DNA of 6,672 nt from contig JAPOIC010000112.1 in NCBI GenBank assembly GCA_029979145.1, positions 1 to 6,672 of the forward strand, read 5' to 3'. A model generated the notes under the pieces. That model saw nothing but the letters and a program-made list of their open reading frames with translations. It did no database searches and was not told the origin of the DNA. This DNA is from Opitutaceae bacterium (GTDB lineage Bacteria; Verrucomicrobiota; Verrucomicrobiia; Opitutales; Opitutaceae). Of the stretch, positions 1 to 6,672 are shown piece after piece. Both the position numbers and the translations under genes were made by a program. Every line of letters begins with the position of its first letter. Position 1 is the first letter of the stretch.

Positions 1-446
1 ATTTTCTTCAGGTCGACATCGGCACCCCACTTGAGGATTTCCCGCGTGCGCTGGGTGAATTCCTTCTTCGTGGGCTGGTGGAGCAGGATCTGGCCGGTCT
101 GGAGAAAGGCGATCAGGTTTTCACCCACGCGCACCGGCACCGCGGAATCGCAGAGACCGGCGAAGCACTTGAGCGTCTTGGGCTCGAGGCCGGCTTCCTC
201 TTCGACCCGGTGCTGCAATTGCAGGCAGGCGGAGCAAGTTTGATTGGTGCGCGCCATGAGGGCGCAAAACGGGTTTTCCTTGGAATCACCGTGATGGGGC
301 AGGGTGAAGGCACCCTTGGCGCGAAGGGTCAACGGCAGGCCGGTGGTCTCGCGGAACGCTTTTTCGTAGTCGCGGTAAATCTGCGTCTTGTGCAGTTGCT
401 CGACGATCGTGCGATTCCGGCGGGTGACTGATTCGGGCGCGGCCAT
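1..446 (-). CDS. PocR sensory-domain protein, N-terminal part (3' end outside window)
   Basis: The first 148 codons are visible and the frame runs off base 1 without a stop. After a short helical N-terminus (residues 1-35), the stretch TTGLPLTLRAKGAF leads into a cysteine-rich segment (C61, C71, C74), then CFAGLCD with C94 and C99, then SAVPVRVGENLIAFLQTGQI. The order C, CxxC, C-x-AGL, 'VPV.V...L...L.GQ' matches the PocR ligand-binding domain, named from the Salmonella propanediol regulator and predicted to sense small hydrocarbon derivatives. In full-length relatives this domain is usually joined to an AraC-type helix-turn-helix or to signalling domains; that part is not visible, so the output is unknown. 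The ATG at 446 is preceded by no Shine-Dalgarno motif. An in-frame GTG at 476 is a possible alternative start and would add 10 residues. radC lies upstream on the same strand with a 44-bp gap. Recognition is from motif memory; no search was run. Confidence 0.78.
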   Translation of the reverse strand, partial: MAAPESVTRRNRTIVEQLHKTQIYRDYEKAFRETTGLPLTLRAKGAFTLPHHGDSKENPFCALMARTNQTCSACLQLQHRVEEEAGLEPKTLKCFAGLCDSAVPVRVGENLIAFLQTGQILLHQPTKKEFTQRTREILKWGADVDLKK

Positions 447-474
447 GACCAAGGGGGCTGCCCGGACCTTGGTC
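447..474. promoter_or_regulatory. Inverted repeat abutting the PocR gene start codon
   Basis: GACCAAGG (447-454) pairs perfectly with CCTTGGTC (467-474). Inside it, GGG (455-457) can pair with CCC (461-463), with a 3-nt bulge GGA (464-466). On the minus-strand transcript the stem ends directly against the ATG of the PocR gene. There is no T-run after it on that strand, so it does not look like an ordinary intrinsic terminator of radC. It could be an operator, possibly for autoregulation, or an RNA stem occluding translation initiation. The repeat is seen directly; the function is inferred. Confidence 0.5.
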
Positions 475-484
475 ACGGAAGTTG

Positions 485-499
485 TTGGTTTCAAACCAA
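485..499. promoter_or_regulatory. Perfect 15-nt palindrome over the radC stop codon
   Basis: TTGGTTT (485-491), a central C (492) and AAACCAA (493-499) form an uninterrupted palindrome with a one-base centre. A one-base centre is too tight for an RNA hairpin but typical of a dimeric repressor or activator site. It covers the radC stop codon (491-493) and lies 39 bp upstream of the PocR gene ATG, 10 bp from the inverted repeat at 447-474. That makes it a candidate operator for the PocR gene. Function is inferred only. Confidence 0.4.
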
Positions 500-1213
500 A
501 CCGGCCTCGCGCAAACTGTAGTAGCCGCGCTGCAAGGGGTCAGCAGCCGTGCGGCCGATAATGACGTGATCGAGGAGGTGAATATCGAGGGTCCGGGCCG
601 CCTCCCGGAGCTGGCGCGTCGTCTGGACGTCCGCCGCGCTGGGGTCGGGATCACCGGAAGGATGGTTATGCGCGGAGATGATCGCGGCAGCGCCGTCGCA
701 GATCGCCGCGCGAAAGACCTCGCGCGGGTGGGCGAGGGCGGCGGTGGCGGTGCCCGAGGTAACCTCCCGGCACTTGAGCAGGCGGTTCTTCCGATTGAGC
801 GAGATCACCCAGAACTTCTCCACGCGCAACCCCAGCACTTGGGGAGCGAGGAACTGGGCGATCAAGTCGGCGCTGTCGAGGTGCGGGGCCGGTCCGGCCT
901 GCTGGTGCAGGATGCGCTTGGCGATCTCCATCACGGTGACGAGCTGCAGGGCCTTGATCCGACCGATGCCGCGGTGACGGCGAAAATCGTCGTCCAGCCA
1001 AAGCGTGAGTCCCGACAGCGAGCCGGCCTCGGCAATCAGGCGGTTGGCGAGTGAAAGCACATCCATGCCGCGCGTGCCACTGCGCAGGAGCATCGCCAGC
1101 AGCTCGGTATCGCTCAGCGCGCCCGGTCCCAGTTGCTCCAAACGTTCCTGCGGACGCTCGCTAACAGCCGTTTCGCGAAGCCGATTTTCAGGGTAACGGG
1201 CCGGCTCGGTCAT
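491..1213 (-). CDS. radC: RadC/UPF0758 family JAMM-motif protein
   Basis: This 240-residue protein has the usual length for the family. The N-terminal UPF0758 helical region contains RPQERLEQLGPGALSDTELL (residues 20-39) and a helix-hairpin-helix-like GIGRIKA (82-88), suggesting DNA contact. The C-terminal RadC domain carries the metalloprotease-like JAMM signature AHNHPSGDPDPSAAD, with H182, H184, S192 and D195, and an upstream glutamate E132 in VEKFWVISLN; all key residues are present. Biochemical function is unsettled: the classic E. coli radC102 repair phenotype was later assigned to recG, and relatives occur in both housekeeping and mobile-element contexts. The frame is open back to an ATG at 1270, but I chose 1213 (MTEPARYPEN) because the family normally starts just before the RLRE/RPRERL region and the extra 19 residues are unconserved-looking. 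No clear Shine-Dalgarno motif precedes either start. The gene is divergent from the ThuA-like gene. Confidence 0.93.
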   Translation of the reverse strand: MTEPARYPENRLRETAVSERPQERLEQLGPGALSDTELLAMLLRSGTRGMDVLSLANRLIAEAGSLSGLTLWLDDDFRRHRGIGRIKALQLVTVMEIAKRILHQQAGPAPHLDSADLIAQFLAPQVLGLRVEKFWVISLNRKNRLLKCREVTSGTATAALAHPREVFRAAICDGAAAIISAHNHPSGDPDPSAADVQTTRQLREAARTLDIHLLDHVIIGRTAADPLQRGYYSLREAGLV

Positions 1214-1275
1214 ATTGGGGATTTGGTTCTGGCCCTGCCCCCGAATCCAGCAAAGGCTCCCGCTACCCATTACCC
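1214..1275. promoter_or_regulatory. Divergent intergenic region between radC and the ThuA-like gene
   Basis: These 62 bp separate two divergent start codons, so both genes probably have promoters here or just inside the neighbouring coding sequence. I see no convincing -35/-10 pair on either strand. The only distinct element is a tandem direct repeat, TACCCAT twice in a row (1264-1277), whose second copy runs into the ThuA ATG (1276-1278). It could also be chance, since it is short. Confidence 0.35.
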
Positions 1276-2025
<750 letters not shown>

Positions 2026-2043
2026 ACCGCACGGGCGCTCGCC

Positions 2044-2385
2044 TCAGGACATCGGGTCGAACATGAAGACCCGGAGTTCCTGCTGGCAGCGGCAGCCCTT
2101 CGAGATGCGGGCGGCCCATTGCATGGCCTCCTCCCGCGTGGGCACCTCCAAAACGGTGAAGCCGCCGTCCAAGGGCGACGCCCACGGATAACCGCCCTCG
2201 GTGAACGAGCCGTCAGCAGCGACAAGCACGGGTGCCACGCTTTCATCGATGCCCCCAGCAAACACGTAAACCCCCGCAGCCTTGGCTTCGGCGATCGCCG
2301 CCCGCGAGTCTCGACCCGCGGCCGCGAATTCATCGGGCGTCAGATCCATTGCTTTGCTGGGGAAGGAAATCAGGTATTTGGCCAT
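2044..2385 (-). CDS. YCII-related domain protein
   Basis: This 113-residue protein has the typical size for single-domain YCII/DGPF proteins, which adopt a dimeric ferredoxin-like alpha-beta fold and have no settled function. Family-like features are the first strand MAKYLISFPS (1-10), the helix before AGVYVFAGGIDES (37-49), the variable middle VLVAADGSFTEGG (53-65) and the closing LDGGFTVLEVPTREEAMQWA (72-91), which resembles the usual 'GGFFVVDVPSLDEALEWAAR' region. Such genes are often near extracytoplasmic-function sigma factors; none is seen here. The start at 2385 fits the N-terminal strand of the family. It lies only 7 nt from a strong hairpin assigned as the terminator of the upstream gene, and it lacks a Shine-Dalgarno motif, so how it is transcribed is unclear. 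Confidence 0.85.
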   Translation of the reverse strand: MAKYLISFPSKAMDLTPDEFAAAGRDSRAAIAEAKAAGVYVFAGGIDESVAPVLVAADGSFTEGGYPWASPLDGGFTVLEVPTREEAMQWAARISKGCRCQQELRVFMFDPMS

Positions 2386-2392
2386 GAAATGA

Positions 2393-2420
2393 AAAACGGG
2401 ACCTGGTCAGGTCCCGTTTT
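2393..2420 (-). terminator. Intrinsic terminator of the mfd/SurA-like unit
   Basis: AAAACGGGACCT (2393-2404) and AGGTCCCGTTTT (2409-2420) form a perfect 12-bp stem with a 4-nt loop (2405-2408). On the minus strand the stem is followed by further pyrimidines (TCATTTC), giving a T-rich tail of five T then TCATTTC-like sequence. It starts 29 nt after the stop codon of the SurA-like gene, the expected place for a rho-independent terminator. Because the stem's outer arms are A/T, it might also work in the plus direction for readthrough from the ThuA-like gene. Confidence 0.85.
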
Positions 2421-2449
2421 GACAACGTGCGTTCGCCCTTTGGTGCGGC

Positions 2450-3451
2450 TCAGTAGTGCTTCACGTAGCCGTTGCGGCGGAGGCGTTCGAGCCAGCGGTC
2501 TTCGCTTTGGCGGCCCAGTTGCTGGACGAGGATGCGCTCGATTTCGTCGCGGACGTCGTCGATGGGCTGGATACCGGCGTATTTGCGCTCCTGGGCGAAG
2601 AGGATGAAGCAGCCCTCAGGGGTCATGACGGGCGTGCTGACTTCGCCTTCTCTGAGTTCGAAGAGGGGATCGCTAAATTCCTTCTTGAGGTCGGAGCGCT
2701 TTTGCCAGCCCCAGTCACCGCCGCGAGTGCGCCGGGAGTCCTGGCTGTATTCCTTGGCGAGGTCCTCGAATTTTTCGCCGTTGTGGAAGCGATTGATGAC
2801 TTCCATGCCGCGGGTGTAGAGCTGCAGCTCGGTCTCGCCGGCGTTGCGGTTCAGTTGGATGAGGCGCAGGTTCACGGCGTCCTCTTGGTAGAACCGATCC
2901 TTGTTCTCGTTGTAAAAGGTCTCGATGCGGACGGGGCTGATGACGCTCTGGGACTTGCGCTGCTGCTGGCGCATGTAGCCGTAGATGATGTCTTCCTCCA
3001 CCTCGCGGCGGTATTCGCGCATGGTCGTGCCGCGGGCGCGGAGGTAAGCCAGGAACTTGGAACGGTCATTGTCGAACTGCTCGGCCTGGATGTCGGAAAT
3101 GCGGGTGTCGACGAAACCGGGCGGGATGTGCTTCTTCTCGTCCTTGCGGAACTCCTTGATGATGAGGACGCGATCAATGAGGTCCTGGATAATGCCGTCC
3201 TGCAGCTGCTCGAGGCGGCGGTTGAAATCGGCCTCGCTGCGCGCCTCGCGCTGGAGCTGCGGGATCATCGGCGAGATTTCGCGCCTGATGTCATCCACGG
3301 TGATCACTTTGTCCTCGACGATGGCGGCGATGCCGTTGGCAAAGCGCAGATCGAGTCCGTCTTCGGCTTTAGCCGGAGCTTGGGCACGCAGGAAAGGGGA
3401 AAGAAGGCCGCAGAGGAGGAGCGTGAAGGTGGCGGGGCGACGCAGCGTCAT
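2450..3451 (-). CDS. Secreted SurA-like protein with one parvulin-type PPIase domain
   Basis: This 333-residue protein has a Sec signal peptide: MTLRR, a hydrophobic stretch FTLLLCGLLSPFL (9-21), and likely cleavage after LRAQA (21-25). Residues about 36-165 resemble the SurA N-terminal chaperone region (IAAIVEDKVITVDDIRREI, then long charged helices). Residues about 191-289 form one parvulin domain, with GEKFEDLAKEYSQDSRRTRG (225-244), GGDWGW (244-249) and VSTPVMTPEGCFILF (271-285). E. coli SurA is about 430 residues with two such domains, so this is a shorter version. The expected role is folding or escort of outer-membrane and secreted proteins in the periplasm. The two usual active-site histidines seem absent: SHIL is replaced by RLIQ (L197) and GFHI by GCFI (F282), so isomerase activity is doubtful. 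The frame is open for about 900 nt upstream inside mfd, but the ATG at 3451 is chosen because it precedes the signal peptide and overlaps the mfd stop as ATGA. Confidence 0.85.
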   Translation of the reverse strand: MTLRRPATFTLLLCGLLSPFLRAQAPAKAEDGLDLRFANGIAAIVEDKVITVDDIRREISPMIPQLQREARSEADFNRRLEQLQDGIIQDLIDRVLIIKEFRKDEKKHIPPGFVDTRISDIQAEQFDNDRSKFLAYLRARGTTMREYRREVEEDIIYGYMRQQQRKSQSVISPVRIETFYNENKDRFYQEDAVNLRLIQLNRNAGETELQLYTRGMEVINRFHNGEKFEDLAKEYSQDSRRTRGGDWGWQKRSDLKKEFSDPLFELREGEVSTPVMTPEGCFILFAQERKYAGIQPIDDVRDEIERILVQQLGRQSEDRWLERLRRNGYVKHY

Positions 3452-6400
3452 GGATCGGGCAGGTTGTTGAGAAACGAGATGATTTCGCGCAACCGTAGAA
3501 GGGGCTTGGGGGCGGTCAACCTTGGAAACCGGGTGCCAATCTGCACCCAATCGTCCCGGTGGCCGCTGTTCCGGAGACATTTCAGGCGGTTGGACTGGGT
3601 TTCGACGGAGAGAAGCCCCTTTTGTTCCGCCCGCACCCGGATCTCGGTCACGATCAGGAGGGCCTTCACTTCGTCCCCGAATTTGCCGAACCGGTCGGTC
3701 AGCTCGGCGGCCAGTTCCTTGATGCGCTCGGGGGTCTCGGCCAGGGCCAGCCGGCGGTAAAAATCGATCCGGAGCCGGGTTTCGGCGAGGTAGCTGGCCG
3801 GAATCCGGGCTTGGATGCGGGCGACCTCGACGGCTCCGTCCTCGGCGTGCTGGGCGGCCTTGATGGCTTGGTAACTGGTGGCTGCGGTTGCGGGGGCCGA
3901 ATCGCGGCTGTCGGCGGCCTCGCCCACGAAGACAAAGTCCAGTTTGACCGAGGCCCGGATGGTGGCGGCCTGTTTCTCGCCCTTCAGGCGCGCGACGGAT
4001 TGGCGGAGGAGCTGGCAATAGAGCTCGAAACCGACGCCGACGATGTGGCCGCTTTGCTGGGAGCCAAGGAGGTTGCCGGCGCCGCGCAGTTCGAGGTCGC
4101 GCATGGCGATGCGGAAGCCGGCGCCCAGCTGGTTGTGCTGGCGCATGGCGGTGAGCCGTTGGCGGGCGACGTCGAGGAGCCGGGTGTGTCGGTGCAGCAA
4201 CAGGTAGGCGTAGGCTTGGTGTTTGAACCGGCCGACGCGGCCGCGGAGCTGGTAGAGCTGCGACAATCCGAAGCGATCCGCGCCCTCGATCAGGATCGTG
4301 TTGCAATTGGGAATATCGAGGCCGCTCTCGATGATGGTCGTGCACACCAGCACTTGGTAGGTGCCGGCGACGAAGTCCGTCATGACCTTTTCCAGGTCGT
4401 CGGCCTCCATTTGTCCGTGACCCACGCCGATGGTGACGCCGGGCAGCAACTCGCGCAGGCGCGCCGCGACGAGGTCGATCGTCGTCACACGATTGTGCAG
4501 GTAAAACACTTGGCCGCCGCGCCGGAGTTCGTGCCGGATGGCGTCGACGACGATCTTCTCGTCGTAGGTTTTGACAATGGTCTGGATCGGGTGGCGGTTG
4601 GTTGGAGCGGTCTCGATCACGCTCAGGTCGCGGGCGCCCGTCAGCGCCATGTAGAGCGTGCGCGGGATGGGGGTGGCGCTCATCGAGAGCACGTCGACGG
4701 TGGCGCGCATGGCCTTGAACCGCTCCTTGTGCTTCACGCCAAAACGCTGCTCCTCGTCGACGACGACGAGGCCGAGGTCCTTGAAGACGACGTCGGTCTG
4801 CAGGAGGCGGTGGGTGCCGACGAGGATGTCGACCTGCCCGGCGGCGACCGCGGCGAGGATCTTTTTCTGGTCCTGGCGCGTGCGGAAGCGGCTGACCATT
4901 TCCACGGCGATCGGGTAGCCGGCCATGCGCTCGCGGAAGGTGTTGAGGTGTTGTTGGGCGAGGACGGTGGTCGGAACCAGCACCGCCACTTGCCGGCCGC
5001 CTTGCACGGCCTTGAACGCAGCGCGCACGGCCACCTCGGTCTTGCCGAAACCGACGTCGCCGCAGATGAGCCGATCCATCGGCCGCGTGCGCTCCATGTC
5101 GGCCTTGGTCTCATTGATGGCGCGCAACTGGTCGCGGGTCTCGGTGTAAGGGAACGAGGCCTCAAACTCCTTCTGCCACGTCGTGTCCGGCGGGAAAGCC
5201 TGTCCAGGCTGGGCCTCGCGGGCGGCGTGGATCCGGAGCAGTTCGGCCGCGAGGTCGAGGGTGGCGCGCTCGGCGGCCTTGCGGGTTTTCTCCCAGCGGT
5301 TGCTGCCGATGCGACCGAGTTGAGGGCGGATTTTGCTCGCGCCGACGTATCGGCTGATGAGGTGCGACTCCTGCAGCGGCACATGCAACGTCACGTGGTC
5401 GTCGAACTCCAGCGAAATGACCTCACGGATGCCTTGGGCGGTATCGAGCTTGGTCAGGCCGCGGAAGTGGGCGATGCCGTGTTGGAGATGCACCACGAAG
5501 TCGCCTTCGACCAAGTCGGCAAAGTCGAGGAGCTGGTCGACCTGCGCTCGCTGCGCCACGGCTCGGGGGTTGAGGTTGGGGCGGCGCTGGCGCTGGCGGC
5601 CGAAGATCTCGGTTTCGGTGACGACGACGATGCCGCGTCCTTGGTCCGCTCCCCAGTCGACCGTGGTGCCTTCGCCGCGGAACGTGATGCGGAACCCCTC
5701 GTTGAGGGCGCCGCGGTGAAAGACCGGCGCAATTTCTTTGGCGAGGCCTTCCTCGTCGAGGATTTCGCGGGTGCGTTGTTCTTCGCCGTCCTTGGACACG
5801 ATGACGTGCACCGCATAGCCCTCGCGACGCCAGGCCGCGACCTGTTGCAGAAATTGCAAACGTGCGTCAGTCTCCACTTGCAAGCGTTCCTGCGCGACCA
5901 GCGCGTCCTCGGGATAACGGCGATGGTGGGCGAGGCTTTCGGTGTCCCAGGTGGACTCGCCGTTGGCGTCATGAAAAAGTCCGCTGGCCTCGTCGATGTC
6001 GGCGAGCCCGTAGTGGATCCGGCATTTCTCCCGCAGGCGCGCCAGCGCCATCAGGTCGCCGGCGGCGGGGCCGCCGAATTCTTCCTCCAGTGCGGCGGGC
6101 TCGATAAAAACCAGCGCGGCGGAGGGATTGAGGTAGTCGGCAAGGCCGGTAGTGGACTCCGCCAACTTCACTCGTGGCGTGGCCGAGAGGGTGATGCTCT
6201 CGACGGTGGCCGTGGAGCGTTGACTCACGGGGTCGATGACGCGGATGGCCTCTAACTCGTCGCCAAAGAAATCGAGCCGGTAAGGCTGGGTCGCGGTGAC
6301 GGGGTAGACGTCGATGATGCCGCCGCGCACGGCATAGTGGCCCGGTGCCTCGCAGACGGCCTCGGAATCGTAATCGAGGGCTTGGAGCTGTTCCAGAAGC

Positions 6401-6672
6401 GCGGCGAAAGGCTGGGATTGTCCGCGGGTGAGCGTGAGCTCGCGCGTGGCGAATTCCTCCAGGGCCGGCACGGGTTGCAGCAACGCCGCGGGTGTGGTGA
6501 CGACGACGAGTCGGTCGGGGGCGCGCTCGAGTTGCCGGCGGGTGCGGAGTTTTGAAAGGGCGGTGAGTCGCTCACTGGAAGCGGCGAAGGCCTCCCGCAT
6601 ATCACGGTTGTCCGGCATCGATTCCGGGAAAAGCAGGGTATCCAGGGCGGGGCGTTTGGCCCCCGCGATGCG
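3448..6672 (-). CDS. mfd: Transcription-repair coupling factor Mfd (5' end outside window)
   Basis: The window holds 1074 codons plus a stop; the frame stays open to base 6672, so roughly 80-100 N-terminal residues are missing. The ATG at 6618 is not the true start, because the codons before it (RPALDTLLFPES) continue the family's conserved 'FP.' segment. Numbering from the window edge, the UvrB-like region contains APGHYAVRGGIIDVYPV, the CarD-like RNA-polymerase-interaction domain starts near VEGDFVVHLQHGIAHFRG (about 388-405), and a RecG-like translocase follows. The latter has Walker A GDVGFGKT (538-545, bases 5038-5061), DEEQ box (639-642, bases 4747-4758), MSATPIPRT, and QLRGRVGR in motif VI. 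The C-terminal TRCF domain ends with SFLNNLPDP. All helicase motifs are intact. Mfd displaces stalled RNA polymerase from DNA lesions and recruits UvrA for nucleotide excision repair. Its TGA overlaps the start of the SurA-like gene, implying co-transcription and translational coupling. Confidence 0.97.
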   Translation of the reverse strand, partial: RIAGAKRPALDTLLFPESMPDNRDMREAFAASSERLTALSKLRTRRQLERAPDRLVVVTTPAALLQPVPALEEFATRELTLTRGQSQPFAALLEQLQALDYDSEAVCEAPGHYAVRGGIIDVYPVTATQPYRLDFFGDELEAIRVIDPVSQRSTATVESITLSATPRVKLAESTTGLADYLNPSAALVFIEPAALEEEFGGPAAGDLMALARLREKCRIHYGLADIDEASGLFHDANGESTWDTESLAHHRRYPEDALVAQERLQVETDARLQFLQQVAAWRREGYAVHVIVSKDGEEQRTREILDEEGLAKEIAPVFHRGALNEGFRITFRGEGTTVDWGADQGRGIVVVTETEIFGRQRQRRPNLNPRAVAQRAQVDQLLDFADLVEGDFVVHLQHGIAHFRGLTKLDTAQGIREVISLEFDDHVTLHVPLQESHLISRYVGASKIRPQLGRIGSNRWEKTRKAAERATLDLAAELLRIHAAREAQPGQAFPPDTTWQKEFEASFPYTETRDQLRAINETKADMERTRPMDRLICGDVGFGKTEVAVRAAFKAVQGGRQVAVLVPTTVLAQQHLNTFRERMAGYPIAVEMVSRFRTRQDQKKILAAVAAGQVDILVGTHRLLQTDVVFKDLGLVVVDEEQRFGVKHKERFKAMRATVDVLSMSATPIPRTLYMALTGARDLSVIETAPTNRHPIQTIVKTYDEKIVVDAIRHELRRGGQVFYLHNRVTTIDLVAARLRELLPGVTIGVGHGQMEADDLEKVMTDFVAGTYQVLVCTTIIESGLDIPNCNTILIEGADRFGLSQLYQLRGRVGRFKHQAYAYLLLHRHTRLLDVARQRLTAMRQHNQLGAGFRIAMRDLELRGAGNLLGSQQSGHIVGVGFELYCQLLRQSVARLKGEKQAATIRASVKLDFVFVGEAADSRDSAPATAATSYQAIKAAQHAEDGAVEVARIQARIPASYLAETRLRIDFYRRLALAETPERIKELAAELTDRFGKFGDEVKALLIVTEIRVRAEQKGLLSVETQSNRLKCLRNSGHRDDWVQIGTRFPRLTAPKPLLRLREIISFLNNLPDP

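Noticed and set aside
286..654. 122-codon minus-strand frame across the radC/PocR gene junction
   Set aside because: It overlaps the well-supported C-terminus of radC and N-terminus of the PocR gene in another frame and has no domain-like content.
1214..1270. Start of radC at 1270
   Set aside because: The 19 extra residues (beginning MGSGSLCWIRG) do not resemble family N-termini, and this start would nearly abut the divergent ThuA ATG at 1276; 1213 gives the usual length.
2026..2043. Bidirectional terminator between the ThuA-like and YCII genes
   Set aside because: Only a weak GGCG/CGCC stem of 4 bp is visible near 2034-2043, without a T-run on either strand.
2456..3760. 434-codon open frame on the plus strand opposite the SurA-like gene
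   Set aside because: It is the antisense shadow of a gene with signal peptide and parvulin motifs; its own translation is repetitive A/V/L/D-rich sequence without a domain.
3452..4345. 298-residue N-terminal extension of the SurA-like protein starting at 4345
   Set aside because: The extension is an out-of-frame reading of mfd, rich in P, R and A. The signal peptide and ATGA overlap mark 3451 as the start.
3559..6255. 898-codon open frame on the plus strand opposite mfd
   Set aside because: It is fully antisense to a clear mfd with intact helicase motifs. Its translation is low-complexity in D, E, G, A, V and L, with no recognisable domain, as expected from the complementary frame of a high-GC gene.

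Overview
The window is ordinary chromosomal DNA of a GC-rich Gram-negative bacterium. It shows no sign of a mobile element, CRISPR array, rRNA or tRNA. An Opitutaceae-like member of Verrucomicrobiota is my best guess. The basis is gene content (a PocR-domain protein, a ThuA-like protein, and an mfd followed by a secreted SurA/parvulin-like protein), high GC, and start codons without Shine-Dalgarno motifs. This placement is an impression from protein style and was not tested by a search.

Layout from left to right. The left edge holds the N-terminal part of a PocR sensory-domain protein (minus strand, running off base 1). A complete radC (minus) lies upstream of it, with two inverted repeats in the short gap between them. 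A 62-bp divergent gap separates radC from a ThuA-like gene (plus). ThuA converges, with an 18-bp gap, on a small YCII-domain gene (minus). A perfect 12-bp stem followed by T residues comes next and looks like the intrinsic terminator of the gene to its right. The right 63% of the window is one minus-strand transcription unit: mfd (N-terminus beyond the right edge) followed by a secreted SurA-like parvulin-family gene, joined by a 4-nt ATGA stop/start overlap.

Functions. Mfd is the transcription-repair coupling factor, a DNA translocase that removes stalled RNA polymerase and recruits UvrA. The SurA-like protein should act on outer-membrane or secreted proteins in the periplasm, but both histidines expected in an active parvulin site appear to be replaced. 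RadC is a JAMM-motif protein of uncertain function. ThuA-like proteins have a class I glutamine-amidotransferase-like fold and are linked to sugar catabolism. The YCII protein is a small ferredoxin-like-fold protein of unknown role. The PocR-domain protein is probably the sensory part of a regulator whose output domain lies outside the window.

I did not find a new multi-gene system. The points most worth a second look are the paired inverted repeats between radC and the PocR gene, the terminator sitting 7 nt upstream of the YCII start codon, the apparently inactive parvulin domain, and the absence of Shine-Dalgarno motifs at all five visible starts.
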